Notes: generated by a model from the letters alone, not told the origin. Counted from the first letter of the stretch, positions 1-9,487 are shown. The stretch: 64,000 nt of DNA from CALANV01 sp036381615 (GCA_036381615.1 DASVCL010000085.1:1-64000); one strand, 5' to 3'. Translations and numbers: made by a program.

Positions 1-1590
1 TGCGGCGACTGCTCGCTCGCCTCCAACTGCCTGTCGGTGGTGCCGGTCGAGACCGAGTTCGGCCGCAAGCGCGCCATCGACCAGTCCAGCTGCAACAAGG
101 ACTTCTCCTGCCTCAACGGCTTCTGCCCCAGCTTCGTCACGGTCGAGGGCGGCCGGTTCAGGCGCCAGCCCGCCGCGATCGGCATGCCGTCGGTGCCATT
201 GCGCGAGCCCGATCGGCCCTCCGTCCCGGACGTGTACAACGTTCTGATCGCCGGCGTGGGCGGCACCGGCATCATTACGATCGGCGCGTTGCTGGGCATG
301 GCGGCTCACCTCGAAGGCAGGTCGTGCAGCGTTCTGGACATGACGGGCATGGCCCAGAAGGGTGGAGCGGTCGTGACCCATGTCCGGATCGGACCCCCTG
401 GACAGACGCCGCCCTCGGCCAAAGTGCCGCAGGCCGGGGCGGATCTCGTGCTCGGTTGCGATCTGCTCGTCGCCGCCCAGCCGGAGACGCTCGCCGTCAT
501 CGCGCCCGGCCGCTCTCACGTCGTCCTCAATACACATGAGACCGTCACCGGCGCCTTTACCCGGGATCCGGATGCAGCGCAGCCGACGAAGCTGCTGCTC
601 GAACTGGTGCGCGCGGCGGCGGACGGTCGCGTCGACGCGCTCGATGCGACGGCGATGGCGACCCGCCTGGTCGGCGACGGCATCGCGACCAACCTGTTCA
701 TGCTCGGCTATGCCTATCAGCAGGGGCGCATTCCGATGTCAGCGGCCGCGATCGACCGGGCGATCGAGCTCAACGGCGTCGCGGTCGAGACCAACAGGCT
801 CGCCTTCCGCTGGGGCCGTCTCGCGGCCGCTGCCCCGGCCGAGATCGACCGCACCCTTGCCGGCGATGGTCCGCACGCGCCCCTTGCGACCACGCTCGAG
901 GATATCGTGGCGCGCCGCGTCGAGTACCTGACCCGATACCAGGACGCTCGCTACGCCGAACGCTACCGCGCGCTGGTCATGCGCGTGGCCGCGAAAGAAG
1001 CCGCCATCCTGCCGCAGCGCCGCGAACTCTCGACGGCGGTGGCGCGCGGTCTGTTCAAGCTGATGGCATACAAGGACGAGTATGAGGTCGCCCGCCTGTA
1101 CACCGAGACGCCGTTCCTCGACGACCTGCGCCGGCATTTCGACGGCGATGTCCGGTTCACCTTTCACTTGGCGCCGCCGCTGCTGGCGGCGCGCGATCCG
1201 GCGACGGGCGAAACACGCAAGCGGGCGTTCGGCCCCTGGATGCTTCGGGTCTTCCGCGTGCTCGCGAAATTCAAGGTCTTGCGCGGTACGCGGTTCGACC
1301 CGTTCGGTTATACAGCCGAGCGGCGTCTCGAGCGCCGTCTCGTGGCCGAATACGCGGCGCTGATCAAGCGTCTCGTCACCGGCCTGACGGCGGCCAACTA
1401 CGACGTCGCCGTCGATCTCGCCCGGCTGCCGGAGACGATGCGCGGCTTCGGCCATGTGAAGAAACGAAACGTCGCGAAGGCCAAGGCCCGCGAGGCGGAG
1501 CTGCTGGCGCTGTGGATCGCCGGGGATACGACGCCCGGCGGCGAGGCCGCCCCGACGCACAAGCGGCCGGCCGCGGCGAGCGCCGCGTAG
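1..1590 (+). CDS. Indolepyruvate ferredoxin oxidoreductase, C-terminal part (5' truncated by window edge)
   Basis: The reading frame is open from base 1, so this is the 3' part of a larger gene. The family oxidatively decarboxylates aryl- or branched-chain 2-oxoacids to acyl-CoA with ferredoxin as acceptor. The first residues carry a cysteine-rich Fe-S segment (CGDC, then SSC..SC..GFC). Next comes the gamma-type catalytic domain, with a glycine-rich nucleotide-like motif (VLIAGVGGTGI) and the conserved GMAQKGG stretch. A C-terminal DUF6537-type domain follows, as in the fused IorA-IorB proteins of proteobacteria. The missing N-terminus should hold the TPP-binding domains. The identity is recognised from these motifs; substrate preference cannot be read here. 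An alternative is another 2-oxoacid:ferredoxin oxidoreductase, but the fused arrangement with DUF6537 favours the indolepyruvate type. Confidence 0.88.
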   Translation, partial: CGDCSLASNCLSVVPVETEFGRKRAIDQSSCNKDFSCLNGFCPSFVTVEGGRFRRQPAAIGMPSVPLREPDRPSVPDVYNVLIAGVGGTGIITIGALLGMAAHLEGRSCSVLDMTGMAQKGGAVVTHVRIGPPGQTPPSAKVPQAGADLVLGCDLLVAAQPETLAVIAPGRSHVVLNTHETVTGAFTRDPDAAQPTKLLLELVRAAADGRVDALDATAMATRLVGDGIATNLFMLGYAYQQGRIPMSAAAIDRAIELNGVAVETNRLAFRWGRLAAAAPAEIDRTLAGDGPHAPLATTLEDIVARRVEYLTRYQDARYAERYRALVMRVAAKEAAILPQRRELSTAVARGLFKLMAYKDEYEVARLYTETPFLDDLRRHFDGDVRFTFHLAPPLLAARDPATGETRKRAFGPWMLRVFRVLAKFKVLRGTRFDPFGYTAERRLERRLVAEYAALIKRLVTGLTAANYDVAVDLARLPETMRGFGHVKKRNVAKAKAREAELLALWIAGDTTPGGEAAPTHKRPAAASAA

Positions 1591-1678
1591 CCCGTCCGCT
1601 GCCGTATCGCCGAATTCGGCAGGTCTGATAAAAGGGGCGCCGTCAGTCCAAAGATCGTCGATCCACACCTGTCGAAGC

Positions 1679-4135
1679 ATGCTGCCCGTCGAAGAGGTTC
1701 TTCCCGAACTGCGCAATGCGCTGCGGGCGCATCGCTGTGGCGTGCTCGTCGCGCCGCCCGGGGCGGGCAAAACGACGCGTGTGCCGCTCGCGCTGCTCGA
1801 CGAGCCGTGGGCTCGCGGCGGCAAGATCATCGTGCTCGAGCCGCGCCGGCTGGCGGCACGCGCGGCCGCCGAGCGCATGGCGAAGACTCTCGGCGAGGCG
1901 GTGGGCGAAACCGTCGGATTTCGCGTCCGCCTGCAGTCGCGCGTCGGCCCCCGGACGCGGATCGAGGTCGTCACGCAGGGCGTGTTCAGCCGCATGATCC
2001 TGTCGGACCCGGCCCTGGAGGGAATCGCGGCCGTCCTGTTCGACGAGTTCCATGAACGCAGCCTCGATACGGACCTTGGTCTGGCGCTGGCGCTCGATGC
2101 GCAGGGCGCACTGCGCGAGGATCTGCGACTCCTCGCCATGTCGGCGACCCTCGACGGGGGGCGCGTCGCGCGGCTCATGGGCGACGCACCGCTCGTTGAG
2201 AGCGCCGGCCGCGCCTATCCGGTCGAGACCCGCCATATCGGGCGCACGCCGCATCGCGCCATCGAGGAGGACGTAGCCGAGGCGGTGTTGGGAGCGCTCC
2301 GCACGGAAACCGGCAGCCTGCTCGTCTTCCTGCCGGGCGCGCGCGAGATCCGGCGCGCCGCGACCCTGCTTGCGGAGCGGATCCGCGATCCGGCGGTCAT
2401 GGTGACGCCGCTGTTCGGGGCGATGGAGGCGGACGTCCAGGAAGAGGCGATCGCGCCGGCGCCGCCGGGGCGGCGCAAGGTCGTGCTCGCGACGTCGATC
2501 GCGGAAACGAGCCTGACTATCGAGGGCGTGCGGGTCGTCATCGACTCCGGTCTGGCGCGCGTCCCGCGCTACGATCCCGAGTCCGGCCTTACGCACCTTG
2601 CGACCGTGCGTGTATCGCAGGCGGCGGCCGACCAGCGGCGCGGCCGCGCGGGCCGGACGGAGCCTGGAATCTGCTACCGCCTATGGCACGAGCCGGAAAC
2701 CGCCGCGCTCGCGCCGTTCTCGACGCCGGAAATTCTCGAGGCGGATCTGGCGCCGCTGGCGCTTGCGCTCGCGGAGTGGGGCGTCAGCGATCCGGCCCAG
2801 CTTCGCTGGCTCGATCCGCCGCCCGGCCCCGCGTTCAGTGAGGCGCGCGCCCTGCTGCAGAAACTGGGCGCGCTCGATGCGGAAGGCCGGATCACAGCAC
2901 AGGGTAAGGCGCTGTCGCGGTTACCGCTGCCGCCGCGGCTTGCCCACATGGTCCTCGCGGCGGCCGAACGCGGCGAGGGCGCGCTCGCCGCGCAGATCGC
3001 CGTCGTGCTCACCGAACGCGGGCTCGGCGGCAATGACGTCGACATCCGGCACCGGCTCGTCGCGTTGTCGCGCGAGCGAAGCGGACGGTCGCAGGACGCG
3101 CGAAAGCTGGCGGAGACACTGCAGCGTCTGGCCGGCGTCAAAACCGAAACGGTCGATGTCGAGCGCGCCGGTGCGGTTCTGGCGCTCGCTTATCCCGATC
3201 GTGTGGCAAAAGCCCGGCCGGGCCGGCCGGGCGAGTTCATCCTGGCGAACGGGCGCGGCGTGATGCTGGACGCAGCCGATGCGCTCGCGCGCGAGCCATA
3301 CCTTGCCGTCGCGGCGATAACGGGCGCACAGCCGCGCGCCCGCATCCTCGAGGCCGCGCCGATATCCGAAGCGGATGTCGCGGCCGAATTCGGACATGCG
3401 ATCGAGGTGGCCGACGAGGTCCGCTTCGACCCGGCGAGCGGCAGCGTGCGCGGACGCCGCGTGCGCCGCCTTGGGCGCATCGTCCTCGCCGAAGAGCCGC
3501 TGGCGAATCCCGATCCGGCAGCGGTGGTCGAGGCGCTGCTCGCCGGCATTCGGGCGAAGGGAATCGAGGCGCTGCCGTGGACGCGGGCGCTGCGCCAGTG
3601 GCAGGCGCGCGTGCTGTTCCTGCGCGAAGCGGAAGGCGAGGAATGGCCGGACGTATCGGATGCGGCGCTGCTCGCGCAGCTCGACACGTGGCTCGCGCCG
3701 TTTCTTGCGGGCAAACGCTCACTCGGCGAACTGCAGGCCGAGGATCTCGATGCGGCCCTCAAAGGATTGCTGCCGTGGGCGCTGCAACGCCGCCTCGACG
3801 ACGAAGCGCCGACGCATTTCGAGACGCCGACCGGCTCGCGTCTGCCGATCGAGTACGACGCGGAAGGCGGGCCGGCCGTCGCCGTGCGCGTGCAGGAGCT
3901 GTTCGGGCTGGCCGATCACCCGCGCATTGCCTCAGGCCGGGTGCCGCTGACGCTTCGGCTGCTGTCCCCGGCGCAGCGACCGGTTCAGGTGACGCGTGAT
4001 CTTCCGGGCTTCTGGCGAGGCTCGTATCAGGCGGTCAAGGCCGAGATGCGGGGGCGCTATCCCAAGCATCCGTGGCCGGACGATCCGCTGCATGCGACAC
4101 CGACCAAGCGCGCCAAGCCGCGCGCGGCACACTGA
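1679..4135 (+). CDS. hrpB: ATP-dependent helicase HrpB
   Basis: This 818-residue DEAH-type helicase has the usual HrpB length. Walker A GAGKTT lies at residues 28-33, the DEFH box (motif II) at 122-125 and SAT (motif III) at 155-157. A helicase-C domain with the QRRGRAGR motif follows, then the HrpB-specific C-terminal region ending in basic residues. The family is a superfamily 2 RNA helicase of largely unknown physiological role. The ATG is chosen because the helicase domain begins within 20 residues of it. The gene stands alone between the oxidoreductase and a minus-strand pair. Confidence 0.93.
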   Translation: MLPVEEVLPELRNALRAHRCGVLVAPPGAGKTTRVPLALLDEPWARGGKIIVLEPRRLAARAAAERMAKTLGEAVGETVGFRVRLQSRVGPRTRIEVVTQGVFSRMILSDPALEGIAAVLFDEFHERSLDTDLGLALALDAQGALREDLRLLAMSATLDGGRVARLMGDAPLVESAGRAYPVETRHIGRTPHRAIEEDVAEAVLGALRTETGSLLVFLPGAREIRRAATLLAERIRDPAVMVTPLFGAMEADVQEEAIAPAPPGRRKVVLATSIAETSLTIEGVRVVIDSGLARVPRYDPESGLTHLATVRVSQAAADQRRGRAGRTEPGICYRLWHEPETAALAPFSTPEILEADLAPLALALAEWGVSDPAQLRWLDPPPGPAFSEARALLQKLGALDAEGRITAQGKALSRLPLPPRLAHMVLAAAERGEGALAAQIAVVLTERGLGGNDVDIRHRLVALSRERSGRSQDARKLAETLQRLAGVKTETVDVERAGAVLALAYPDRVAKARPGRPGEFILANGRGVMLDAADALAREPYLAVAAITGAQPRARILEAAPISEADVAAEFGHAIEVADEVRFDPASGSVRGRRVRRLGRIVLAEEPLANPDPAAVVEALLAGIRAKGIEALPWTRALRQWQARVLFLREAEGEEWPDVSDAALLAQLDTWLAPFLAGKRSLGELQAEDLDAALKGLLPWALQRRLDDEAPTHFETPTGSRLPIEYDAEGGPAVAVRVQELFGLADHPRIASGRVPLTLRLLSPAQRPVQVTRDLPGFWRGSYQAVKAEMRGRYPKHPWPDDPLHATPTKRAKPRAAH

Positions 4136-4160
4136 TCGGGGTGACGGCACGTCATCGCGT

Positions 4161-4859
4161 TCAACGTGGATCGATCACGCCTACCTGCCGGCACATCGAC
4201 AGCAGCAGGCAGGTCGAGCATTTCGGCCGCGTACCCGTGCAGATGAATTTGCCGAACGGCACCAGGCGCTCGTTGATCTCGATCCAGTACTGGCGCGGCA
4301 GCTTGCGTTCGAGTTCCGTCATCGTGCGCTCGGGCGTCGTCGTCGCGACATATCCCCAGCGATTGGTGAGGCGATGGACATGCACATCCACCGCGATGGC
4401 GGGGCGGCCGAAGCCGACCGCGAGAGTGAGCGCGGCGATCTTGGGCCCGACGCCGCGAAGCGCCATGAGCGCTTCGGCGGAATCGGGGACCTCGCCGGCA
4501 TGGTTCGCGACGAGCGTACGCGCGATCTGCTTGAGGTCGCGCGCCTTGGGTTCGGGAAACGTCACGCCGTGCAGCATGTGAACGAGCTGCTCTTCATCCA
4601 GCGCTGCAAGCTCCGCCGGCGTCCGGGCGACCCGGAAAAGGCGCTCACAGACGGAGATGGTCGTCTCGTCCCGCGTTCGGGCCGAAATCAGGCTGCCAAC
4701 GAGCTGCTCGAAGGGCGACGCGTAGCCGCGGTCACGCAGCTCGAACATTGCCGCCTTCGGCAGTCCGGCGACGGCACGCCGCAGTCGCAGGAAGATGTCG
4801 TCGATGTCGAGCGGGCGTTTTTCCGCCTCGGCGACGCCATGTTCGACGCGCGGAGTCAT
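4161..4859 (-). CDS. Endonuclease III-like DNA glycosylase/AP lyase
   Basis: This 232-residue base-excision repair protein has a helix-hairpin-helix motif LRGVGPK (134-140) supplying the catalytic lysine, K140. The conserved aspartate D158 is in AVDVHVHR. A 4Fe-4S loop C-x6-C-x2-C-x5-C is at residues 207-223. These are the hallmarks of Nth, which removes oxidised pyrimidines and cleaves the abasic site. The start overlaps the stop of the upstream phosphoesterase gene (ATGA), which argues for this Met rather than one about 200 bases further up. The two genes are probably translationally coupled. Whether it is the genome's main nth or a paralogue cannot be decided from the window. Confidence 0.88.
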   Translation of the reverse strand: MTPRVEHGVAEAEKRPLDIDDIFLRLRRAVAGLPKAAMFELRDRGYASPFEQLVGSLISARTRDETTISVCERLFRVARTPAELAALDEEQLVHMLHGVTFPEPKARDLKQIARTLVANHAGEVPDSAEALMALRGVGPKIAALTLAVGFGRPAIAVDVHVHRLTNRWGYVATTTPERTMTELERKLPRQYWIEINERLVPFGKFICTGTRPKCSTCLLLSMCRQVGVIDPR

Positions 4860-5410
4860 GAGGCGGGAAGGTCGGTCGCGGCCGGAGCGGAGCCGCGTTC
4901 GACCGCATGACCTTTGCGACGCGCGGTACGGATCTCGGCCAGTGTCACCGGCCGGAAGTCCCAGACGTCGGCGCCGACATCGATCTGCCGCGGGAGCGCC
5001 TTCAGCTGACCGTGGCTGTGGCCGTGGAGGTTGTAGGCGCCCTTGTACATGCCGTTCCACGTGCGGAACGGATAATGGCAGAGGACCAACCGGGTCCCTT
5101 CAAGCTCCAGCTCGGCATAGTGACGGACGTCGCTCCAGCCGGCGAGGGCGGTCGTGGCCGGGCCGTCGTTGTTGCCTACGATCAGGTGTTTGCGCCCGTT
5201 CAGGCGGGCGAGAATGTCGGCCATGACGGCGGCGGATCGGCGGATCGCGAAATCGCCGAGATGCCAGACCTCGTCCTGTGGGCCGACCGCTGCATTCCAG
5301 CGGGCGATCATCGCGGCATCCATCGCCGCCACCGATGCAAACGGCCGCCGAAATCTGGCCAAGGCACCGGCATGACCGAAATGCGTGTCGCTGGTGAAAT
5401 AGATGGTCAT
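4856..5410 (-). CDS. Metallophosphoesterase, calcineurin-like
   Basis: This 184-residue protein carries the dinuclear metallophosphoesterase motifs in order. They are D-x-H (D8, H10), GDF (52-54), GNND (79-82), CHYP with H112, and the C-terminal GHSHG near 130-134. It belongs to the small YfcE-like soluble phosphoesterases, whose physiological substrates are usually unknown. The Met at this position opens directly into the first metal motif (TIYFTSDTHFG). A longer upstream extension reads as arginine-rich low-complexity sequence antisense to the SOD gene and is rejected. It precedes and overlaps the Nth-like gene by 4 bases. Confidence 0.85.
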   Translation of the reverse strand: MTIYFTSDTHFGHAGALARFRRPFASVAAMDAAMIARWNAAVGPQDEVWHLGDFAIRRSAAVMADILARLNGRKHLIVGNNDGPATTALAGWSDVRHYAELELEGTRLVLCHYPFRTWNGMYKGAYNLHGHSHGQLKALPRQIDVGADVWDFRPVTLAEIRTARRKGHAVERGSAPAATDLPAS

Positions 5411-5466
5411 CGCGTGGCTCGCAAAGAAAGCGGGATCTTCGGCGCCGTTCAGTCGTGATGATCGCG

Positions 5467-6144
5467 TCAGCGTCTTGCGATGACGCCGCATGCGATCCTG
5501 TCGCCGGAGTTCCCGGACGGATCCGACCGGTAGTCGTCGGCACCGGCATGGACGACGATGGCGGCCCCGTCCTGATCGAGCAGGTTCGGGGTCGTGGCTG
5601 TTCCCGCCTGGTCTCCGGCCGATCCGGAGCCGCCGGCAGCGGCGCTGGACGAGACCGCACCGGTCGCCCCGGCCGGTGCACCCGAGACGGACCGGCGGCC
5701 GCCGAGGGTAAAGGCGGACGTCACGAACTCGAACTTGGCGGTGCCGTCGCGATCGGCCCAGAAATTCGGCAGGTCGCCCGCGTGAGGGGGCGGACCGTCC
5801 ACACCATGCCGACCGCCCATCGGATTGAAATGTTTGCCGGCCGATTGGAAGTCGCCGTCGCACGTGCCGGTCTCATGGATGTGGATCGCGTGCCAGCCCG
5901 GCGGAACGTTCTCCAGCTCGCCGTGAATGACGATGCCGTTCGCGTATTCGGTGAACGCGATCCGGCCCGCCGGTTGTTCCTCGGTCGTCGCCAGCTTCAC
6001 TTCGGCAAAGGCGACCGCGCCGCGCGGCATCGTTGGGGTTGGCCCGGGCTGCGGGCCGGTCGGATTCGACTGCGCGCGCGTCACGTGGGCGCCGCCGGCT
6101 GTCAAGGTTGTCGCGAGGGCGGCGACGAGAACGATGTTCCGCAT
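5467..6144 (-). CDS. sodC: Cu/Zn superoxide dismutase, periplasmic
   Basis: This protein dismutates superoxide in the periplasm. It has 225 residues with an N-terminal signal sequence (about 1-24). The copper/zinc ligand histidines are in HIHETG (88, 90), GKHFNP, GRHG, HAGD and VVHAGADD (199). The disulfide partners fit C95 and C219. Two Met codons are adjacent; the second (6144) sits at better spacing from the GGAG Shine-Dalgarno near 6150-6156. Unusually, a Gly/Ser/Ala-rich insert of about 35-40 residues (about 150-187) interrupts the domain just before the final copper ligand. Bacterial SodC is normally about 170-190 residues. All visible ligands are kept, so activity is likely. Confidence 0.9.
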   Translation of the reverse strand: MRNIVLVAALATTLTAGGAHVTRAQSNPTGPQPGPTPTMPRGAVAFAEVKLATTEEQPAGRIAFTEYANGIVIHGELENVPPGWHAIHIHETGTCDGDFQSAGKHFNPMGGRHGVDGPPPHAGDLPNFWADRDGTAKFEFVTSAFTLGGRRSVSGAPAGATGAVSSSAAAGGSGSAGDQAGTATTPNLLDQDGAAIVVHAGADDYRSDPSGNSGDRIACGVIARR

Positions 6145-6338
6145 CATTTCTCCTTCGAAGAGCGGCCGACCGTTGCCTGCCCGTCGAACGGTGCCGGCGC
6201 TTGGCGGTTCCGCCCGCGGGGCCTGCTGCCGCGGTTGCCGCGGCCGTGCGCCATGCTCTAAATGGACACGTTTGTTCCTTCGCACGCGACGGGCGGCACA
6301 TCGGTCCCAACGCGTGACGCACCCGTCGAGGAGGTCTC

Positions 6339-7397
6339 ATGCTCGTCGCCGCTGCAGCGCTTCACCGTATTGTCGAGGATATCTGCATCGCGGCCGGATC
6401 GGCGCCGGCGGAGGCGACCTGCGTCGCGCGACAACTGGTCGAAGCCAATTTGCGCGGCCACGACTCCCACGGCGTGGGCATGCTGCCGCAATACATCGAA
6501 AACGTTCGCCGCGGCACACTCCGGCCGAACCAGCATGTCGCGGTCGTGTCGGACCAGGGGTCTATCATCGTGCTGGACGGGCAGTGGGGCTATGGCCAGG
6601 TGATCGGGATGGAGGCGATGGCGGCGGGCATCGCGAAGGCCAAGGCCACCGGCCTTGCGCTCGTCGCCCTGCGGAATTCGCACCACCTCGGCCGGATCGG
6701 CGGGTGGGCCGAGCAATGCATCGAGGCAGGGTTGGTGTCGATTCATTTCGTGAACGTGGCCGGCTCGCGCCCGCGCGTCGCGCCGTTCGGCGGCAGCGAT
6801 GCGCGGCTCGGGACCAATCCGTTCTGCGTCGGCATTCCGGCGCCGGAGGGCGCGCCGATCGTGCTGGACATGGCGACGAGCCGCATCGCGGTGGGCAAGG
6901 CGCGGGTGGCGAAGAACAAGCGCGAGCCGGTGCCCGAGGGATGCCTGATCGATTCCGGCGGACGCCCGACCCGCGATCCCGAAATCCTATTCGCCACGCC
7001 GCCGGGAGCGCTCACCCCGCTCGGGGAGCACAAGGGATATGGTCTCGCCCTGGTTTGCGAGTTGCTGGCCGCCGCGCTGACGGGCGGCGTGACCATCCCG
7101 ACGCCGGAGCAGCGGGACATGATCATCAACAACATGCTGTCCATCATCATCGACCCGGCCGCCGCCGGCGATGCGGCACGGTTTCACGCCGAGGTTCGCG
7201 CCGTCGTCGATTGGGTCTGCGCCTCACCCCCGGCGCCGGGCACCGACCGGGTGCTGGTGCCGGGCGATCCGGAGCGGGCAGTCCGCGCCAAGCGTCTTGC
7301 CGAAGGCATACCGGTCGACCCGGAGACCTGGCGCGAGATCGTCGAGGCCGGCGCGTCGGTCGGCATCGCGCGCGAGGCGTTCAACCCGGCGGCATGA
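6339..7397 (+). CDS. Malate/L-lactate dehydrogenase family oxidoreductase (Ldh2 type)
   Basis: This 352-residue NAD(P)-dependent 2-hydroxyacid dehydrogenase is of the Ldh2/MDH2 fold, distinct from classical LDH. Family marks are GHDSHGVGMLPQY near residue 41, ALRNSHHLGRIG with the catalytic histidine near 110, LGTNPFCVGIP, and GEHKGYGLALVCELL. Members act on malate, lactate, sulfolactate, ureidoglycolate or delta-1-piperideine-2-carboxylate, and the sequence alone does not settle which. An AGGAGG-like ribosome site lies just upstream. Its 3' end overlaps the 3' end of the convergent alcohol dehydrogenase gene by 17 bases. Confidence 0.88.
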   Translation: MLVAAAALHRIVEDICIAAGSAPAEATCVARQLVEANLRGHDSHGVGMLPQYIENVRRGTLRPNQHVAVVSDQGSIIVLDGQWGYGQVIGMEAMAAGIAKAKATGLALVALRNSHHLGRIGGWAEQCIEAGLVSIHFVNVAGSRPRVAPFGGSDARLGTNPFCVGIPAPEGAPIVLDMATSRIAVGKARVAKNKREPVPEGCLIDSGGRPTRDPEILFATPPGALTPLGEHKGYGLALVCELLAAALTGGVTIPTPEQRDMIINNMLSIIIDPAAAGDAARFHAEVRAVVDWVCASPPAPGTDRVLVPGDPERAVRAKRLAEGIPVDPETWREIVEAGASVGIAREAFNPAA

Positions 7398-8373
7398 CGA
7401 GGACAGCCGCGCCGCGCACGCGCCCGCGACGCAGGTCGTCCAGGGCCTGGTTGGCCAGCGCCAGCGGATAAGGCTGCGTTTCGGTTCGAACCGGGACCTT
7501 GGGTGCGAGGGTGAGAAATTGCGCCGCGTCGCGCCTCGTGAGATTGGCTACCGATCGCACGACGCGCTCGCCCCAGAGGATTTCGTAGGGGAAGCTCGGG
7601 ATGTCGCTCATGTGAATGCCCGCGCATACGACGGTGCCGCCCTTGGCGGTCGCGCGCAGCGCGATGGGGACGAGCGGCCCCACGGGCGCGAATATCAGCG
7701 CGGCGTCGAGCTCGTCGGGCGGGCTTTCGGTGGAATCGCCGGCCCAGGCGGCGCCGAGTTCACGCGCGAATTGCTGCGCGTCGATATCGCCCGGCCGCGT
7801 GAAGGCGAAAACGGTGCGGCCCTGCCAGACCGCGACCTGCGCGACGAGATGGGCCGCGGCGCCGAAGCCGTAGATGCCCAGCCGTCTGGCCTCGCCGGCC
7901 ATGCGCAGCGCGCGGTAGCCGATCAGCCCGGCGCAGAAAAGCGGGGCCGCCTCGACGTTGCCGTACCCGGCAGGAACCGCGAAACAGTACCGTTGATCGG
8001 CCCGCGCGAATTCGGCGTAGCCACCGTCGATCTGATAGCCGGTGAAGCGGGCCTGCGCGCACAGATTTTCCCGCCCGTCGCCACAATATCCGCATGTGCC
8101 GCACGTCCAGCCGAGCCACGGCACGCCGACGCGGTCGCCGATTTCAAACTGTTCGACGTGCGCTCCCTTGGCCACGACGGTGCCGACGATCTCGTGACCC
8201 GGAACGATCGGTAACGTGGGATGGGGTAGTTCGCCGTCGACGACGTGCAGGTCGGTGCGGCACACGCCGCACGCATGGACGCGCAGCACGATGTCGTCGG
8301 GCCCGGGTGCCGGCACCGGCACGTCCCGGGCGACGAGGGGCGTTTGGGGGCGCTCCAGGACCATGGCCTGCAT
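7381..8373 (-). CDS. Zinc-dependent alcohol dehydrogenase (AdhA-like MDR)
   Basis: This 330-residue medium-chain dehydrogenase/reductase has a catalytic zinc site GVCRTDLH plus PGHE. The structural zinc cysteines are CGTCGYC...ENLC, and the glycine-rich cofactor loop is YGFGAAAH. It resembles the AdhA/AdhP type that oxidises primary alcohols with NAD, with a compact C-terminal part. The Met opening MQAMVLERP is chosen because the fold begins there; about 44 residues of upstream frame look non-coding. It overlaps the convergent Ldh2-type gene tail-to-tail. A physiological link between the two is possible but not shown. Confidence 0.88.
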   Translation of the reverse strand: MQAMVLERPQTPLVARDVPVPAPGPDDIVLRVHACGVCRTDLHVVDGELPHPTLPIVPGHEIVGTVVAKGAHVEQFEIGDRVGVPWLGWTCGTCGYCGDGRENLCAQARFTGYQIDGGYAEFARADQRYCFAVPAGYGNVEAAPLFCAGLIGYRALRMAGEARRLGIYGFGAAAHLVAQVAVWQGRTVFAFTRPGDIDAQQFARELGAAWAGDSTESPPDELDAALIFAPVGPLVPIALRATAKGGTVVCAGIHMSDIPSFPYEILWGERVVRSVANLTRRDAAQFLTLAPKVPVRTETQPYPLALANQALDDLRRGRVRGAAVLVMPPG

Positions 8374-8505
8374 CGCGAACCTCACGCGCAGACGCGTATC
8401 GAAAGACAGTCTATCCGCCGGCCGCGGGCGGATCAAAGTCGCGCGGCACCGCGTTGCAGCGGTTACGGAACCCACCCCGGTCAGCTCTGGTCGGAAGGAG
8501 GTCAC

Positions 8506-8721
8506 ATGAGCGGACTGACCTACTGGATCATCGGCACGATTGCCGGCCTCATCGGGTTGGTCGGCCTATTCGTCGCTTCCGATGCCACGAGCGGAAGCGT
8601 GACTTATTGGATCGGCCTCGTCGTCTTCGCCGTCGCCGTCGGGTTCGAGTTCGGCCTCATCCGGCGATGGTTCGACCGTCAGATTCCCGCTGACCGCTCG
8701 CCGCTGGTGGAGGCCGACTGA
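8506..8721 (+). CDS. Small two-helix membrane protein, unknown function
   Basis: This 71-residue protein is preceded by a strong GGAAGGAGGT ribosome site, which decides the start. It has two hydrophobic helices (about residues 4-25 and 33-54), a short soluble loop rich in Ser/Thr, and a charged tail. I do not recognise a family. It is divergent from the alcohol dehydrogenase gene and isolated on its strand. Product type is inferred from hydrophobicity only. Confidence 0.6.
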   Translation: MSGLTYWIIGTIAGLIGLVGLFVASDATSGSVTYWIGLVVFAVAVGFEFGLIRRWFDRQIPADRSPLVEAD

Positions 8722-8962
8722 CCGGTCCCGACGATTGCCGCGACGCGGCGGCGTGCGCGTGCTCGCGGACGTGATATCGCTCATCCGCCGCACCGCCGAT
8801 AATCGAGGACTCGTCGATAAGTCCACTGACGAGGACGCCGGCGCGCAAACCCTCGCACCGGCCCGGCGCCCGCCGCTTCGGCCGGCGCGATTGGAGTTCC
8901 CTGATGACCGACGGCGGCGATGATGCCGATCAGCAAAAAACCGCGTGAACCGGAAGCGATGC

Positions 8963-9487
8963 TCATGGCCGGCCAGCCGTCGCGCTGCGCTTGAGAAGGT
9001 CGCGCAGGATGCGCTTCAGGTTCTCGATCTCCGCCGGCGTATAGGAGGCGAGGCAGGCGGCCTCGTGGCGTTTCGCCTTGACCAGGAGTTCCTGGACGAC
9101 GGCGCGACCTTTGGCGGTCATGACGATGCGGATGCGGCGCCGGTCGCCGGCGCCCGGCTGGCGCTTCACCCAGCCATCGCGCTCCATGCGGTCGATGAGC
9201 TTGGTCACGGTCGGCTGCTTGAACAGGACGGCGTCGGCAACCTCGCCGAGCGAACAGCCGTCGCTGCCCTCGAGCGTGGCCAGCACGCGCCACTCCAGCA
9301 CCGACAGGCCATAGGGCTTCAGCTCGCGATGGAACTCGTGGCTGACCTGATGGCTTGCGCGTGCGAGAAGATAGGACAGGTAATCGTCGATGAAGCGGCC
9401 GGCCGGCGTCGCATCCGCGGCGCGCGCGGCGCCGGCCGCGCGGGGCCGCGCGTTGCCGCGTCGAACGGAGGTTGGGCTACGATCCAT
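8963..9487 (-). CDS. MarR family transcriptional regulator
   Basis: This winged-helix regulator has about 174 residues. The body shows the MarR pattern: GLSVLEWRVLATLEG, then a recognition helix with QPTVTKLIDRMERDGWVKR, and the wing GAGDRRRIRIVMTAKG. It diverges from the NicX-like operon. An in-frame Met at 9526 would fall inside the operator-like repeat at 9525-9536, so the Met at 9487 is preferred. NicR and PicR of pyridine-carboxylate pathways are also MarR proteins next to NicX-type genes (established knowledge). The two candidate operators in the divergent region and a third before the acyl-CoA dehydrogenase gene suggest it controls both operons. Confidence 0.88.
   Translation of the reverse strand: MDRSPTSVRRGNARPRAAGAARAADATPAGRFIDDYLSYLLARASHQVSHEFHRELKPYGLSVLEWRVLATLEGSDGCSLGEVADAVLFKQPTVTKLIDRMERDGWVKRQPGAGDRRRIRIVMTAKGRAVVQELLVKAKRHEAACLASYTPAEIENLKRILRDLLKRSATAGRP

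Noticed and set aside
739..2178. Long minus-strand open frame of 479 codons over the oxidoreductase and hrpB genes
   Set aside because: Arginine/serine-rich and antisense to two well-recognised genes; no family motifs.
8735..8923. 62-codon plus-strand open frame after the small membrane protein
   Set aside because: No ribosome site, Arg-rich, no recognisable fold.
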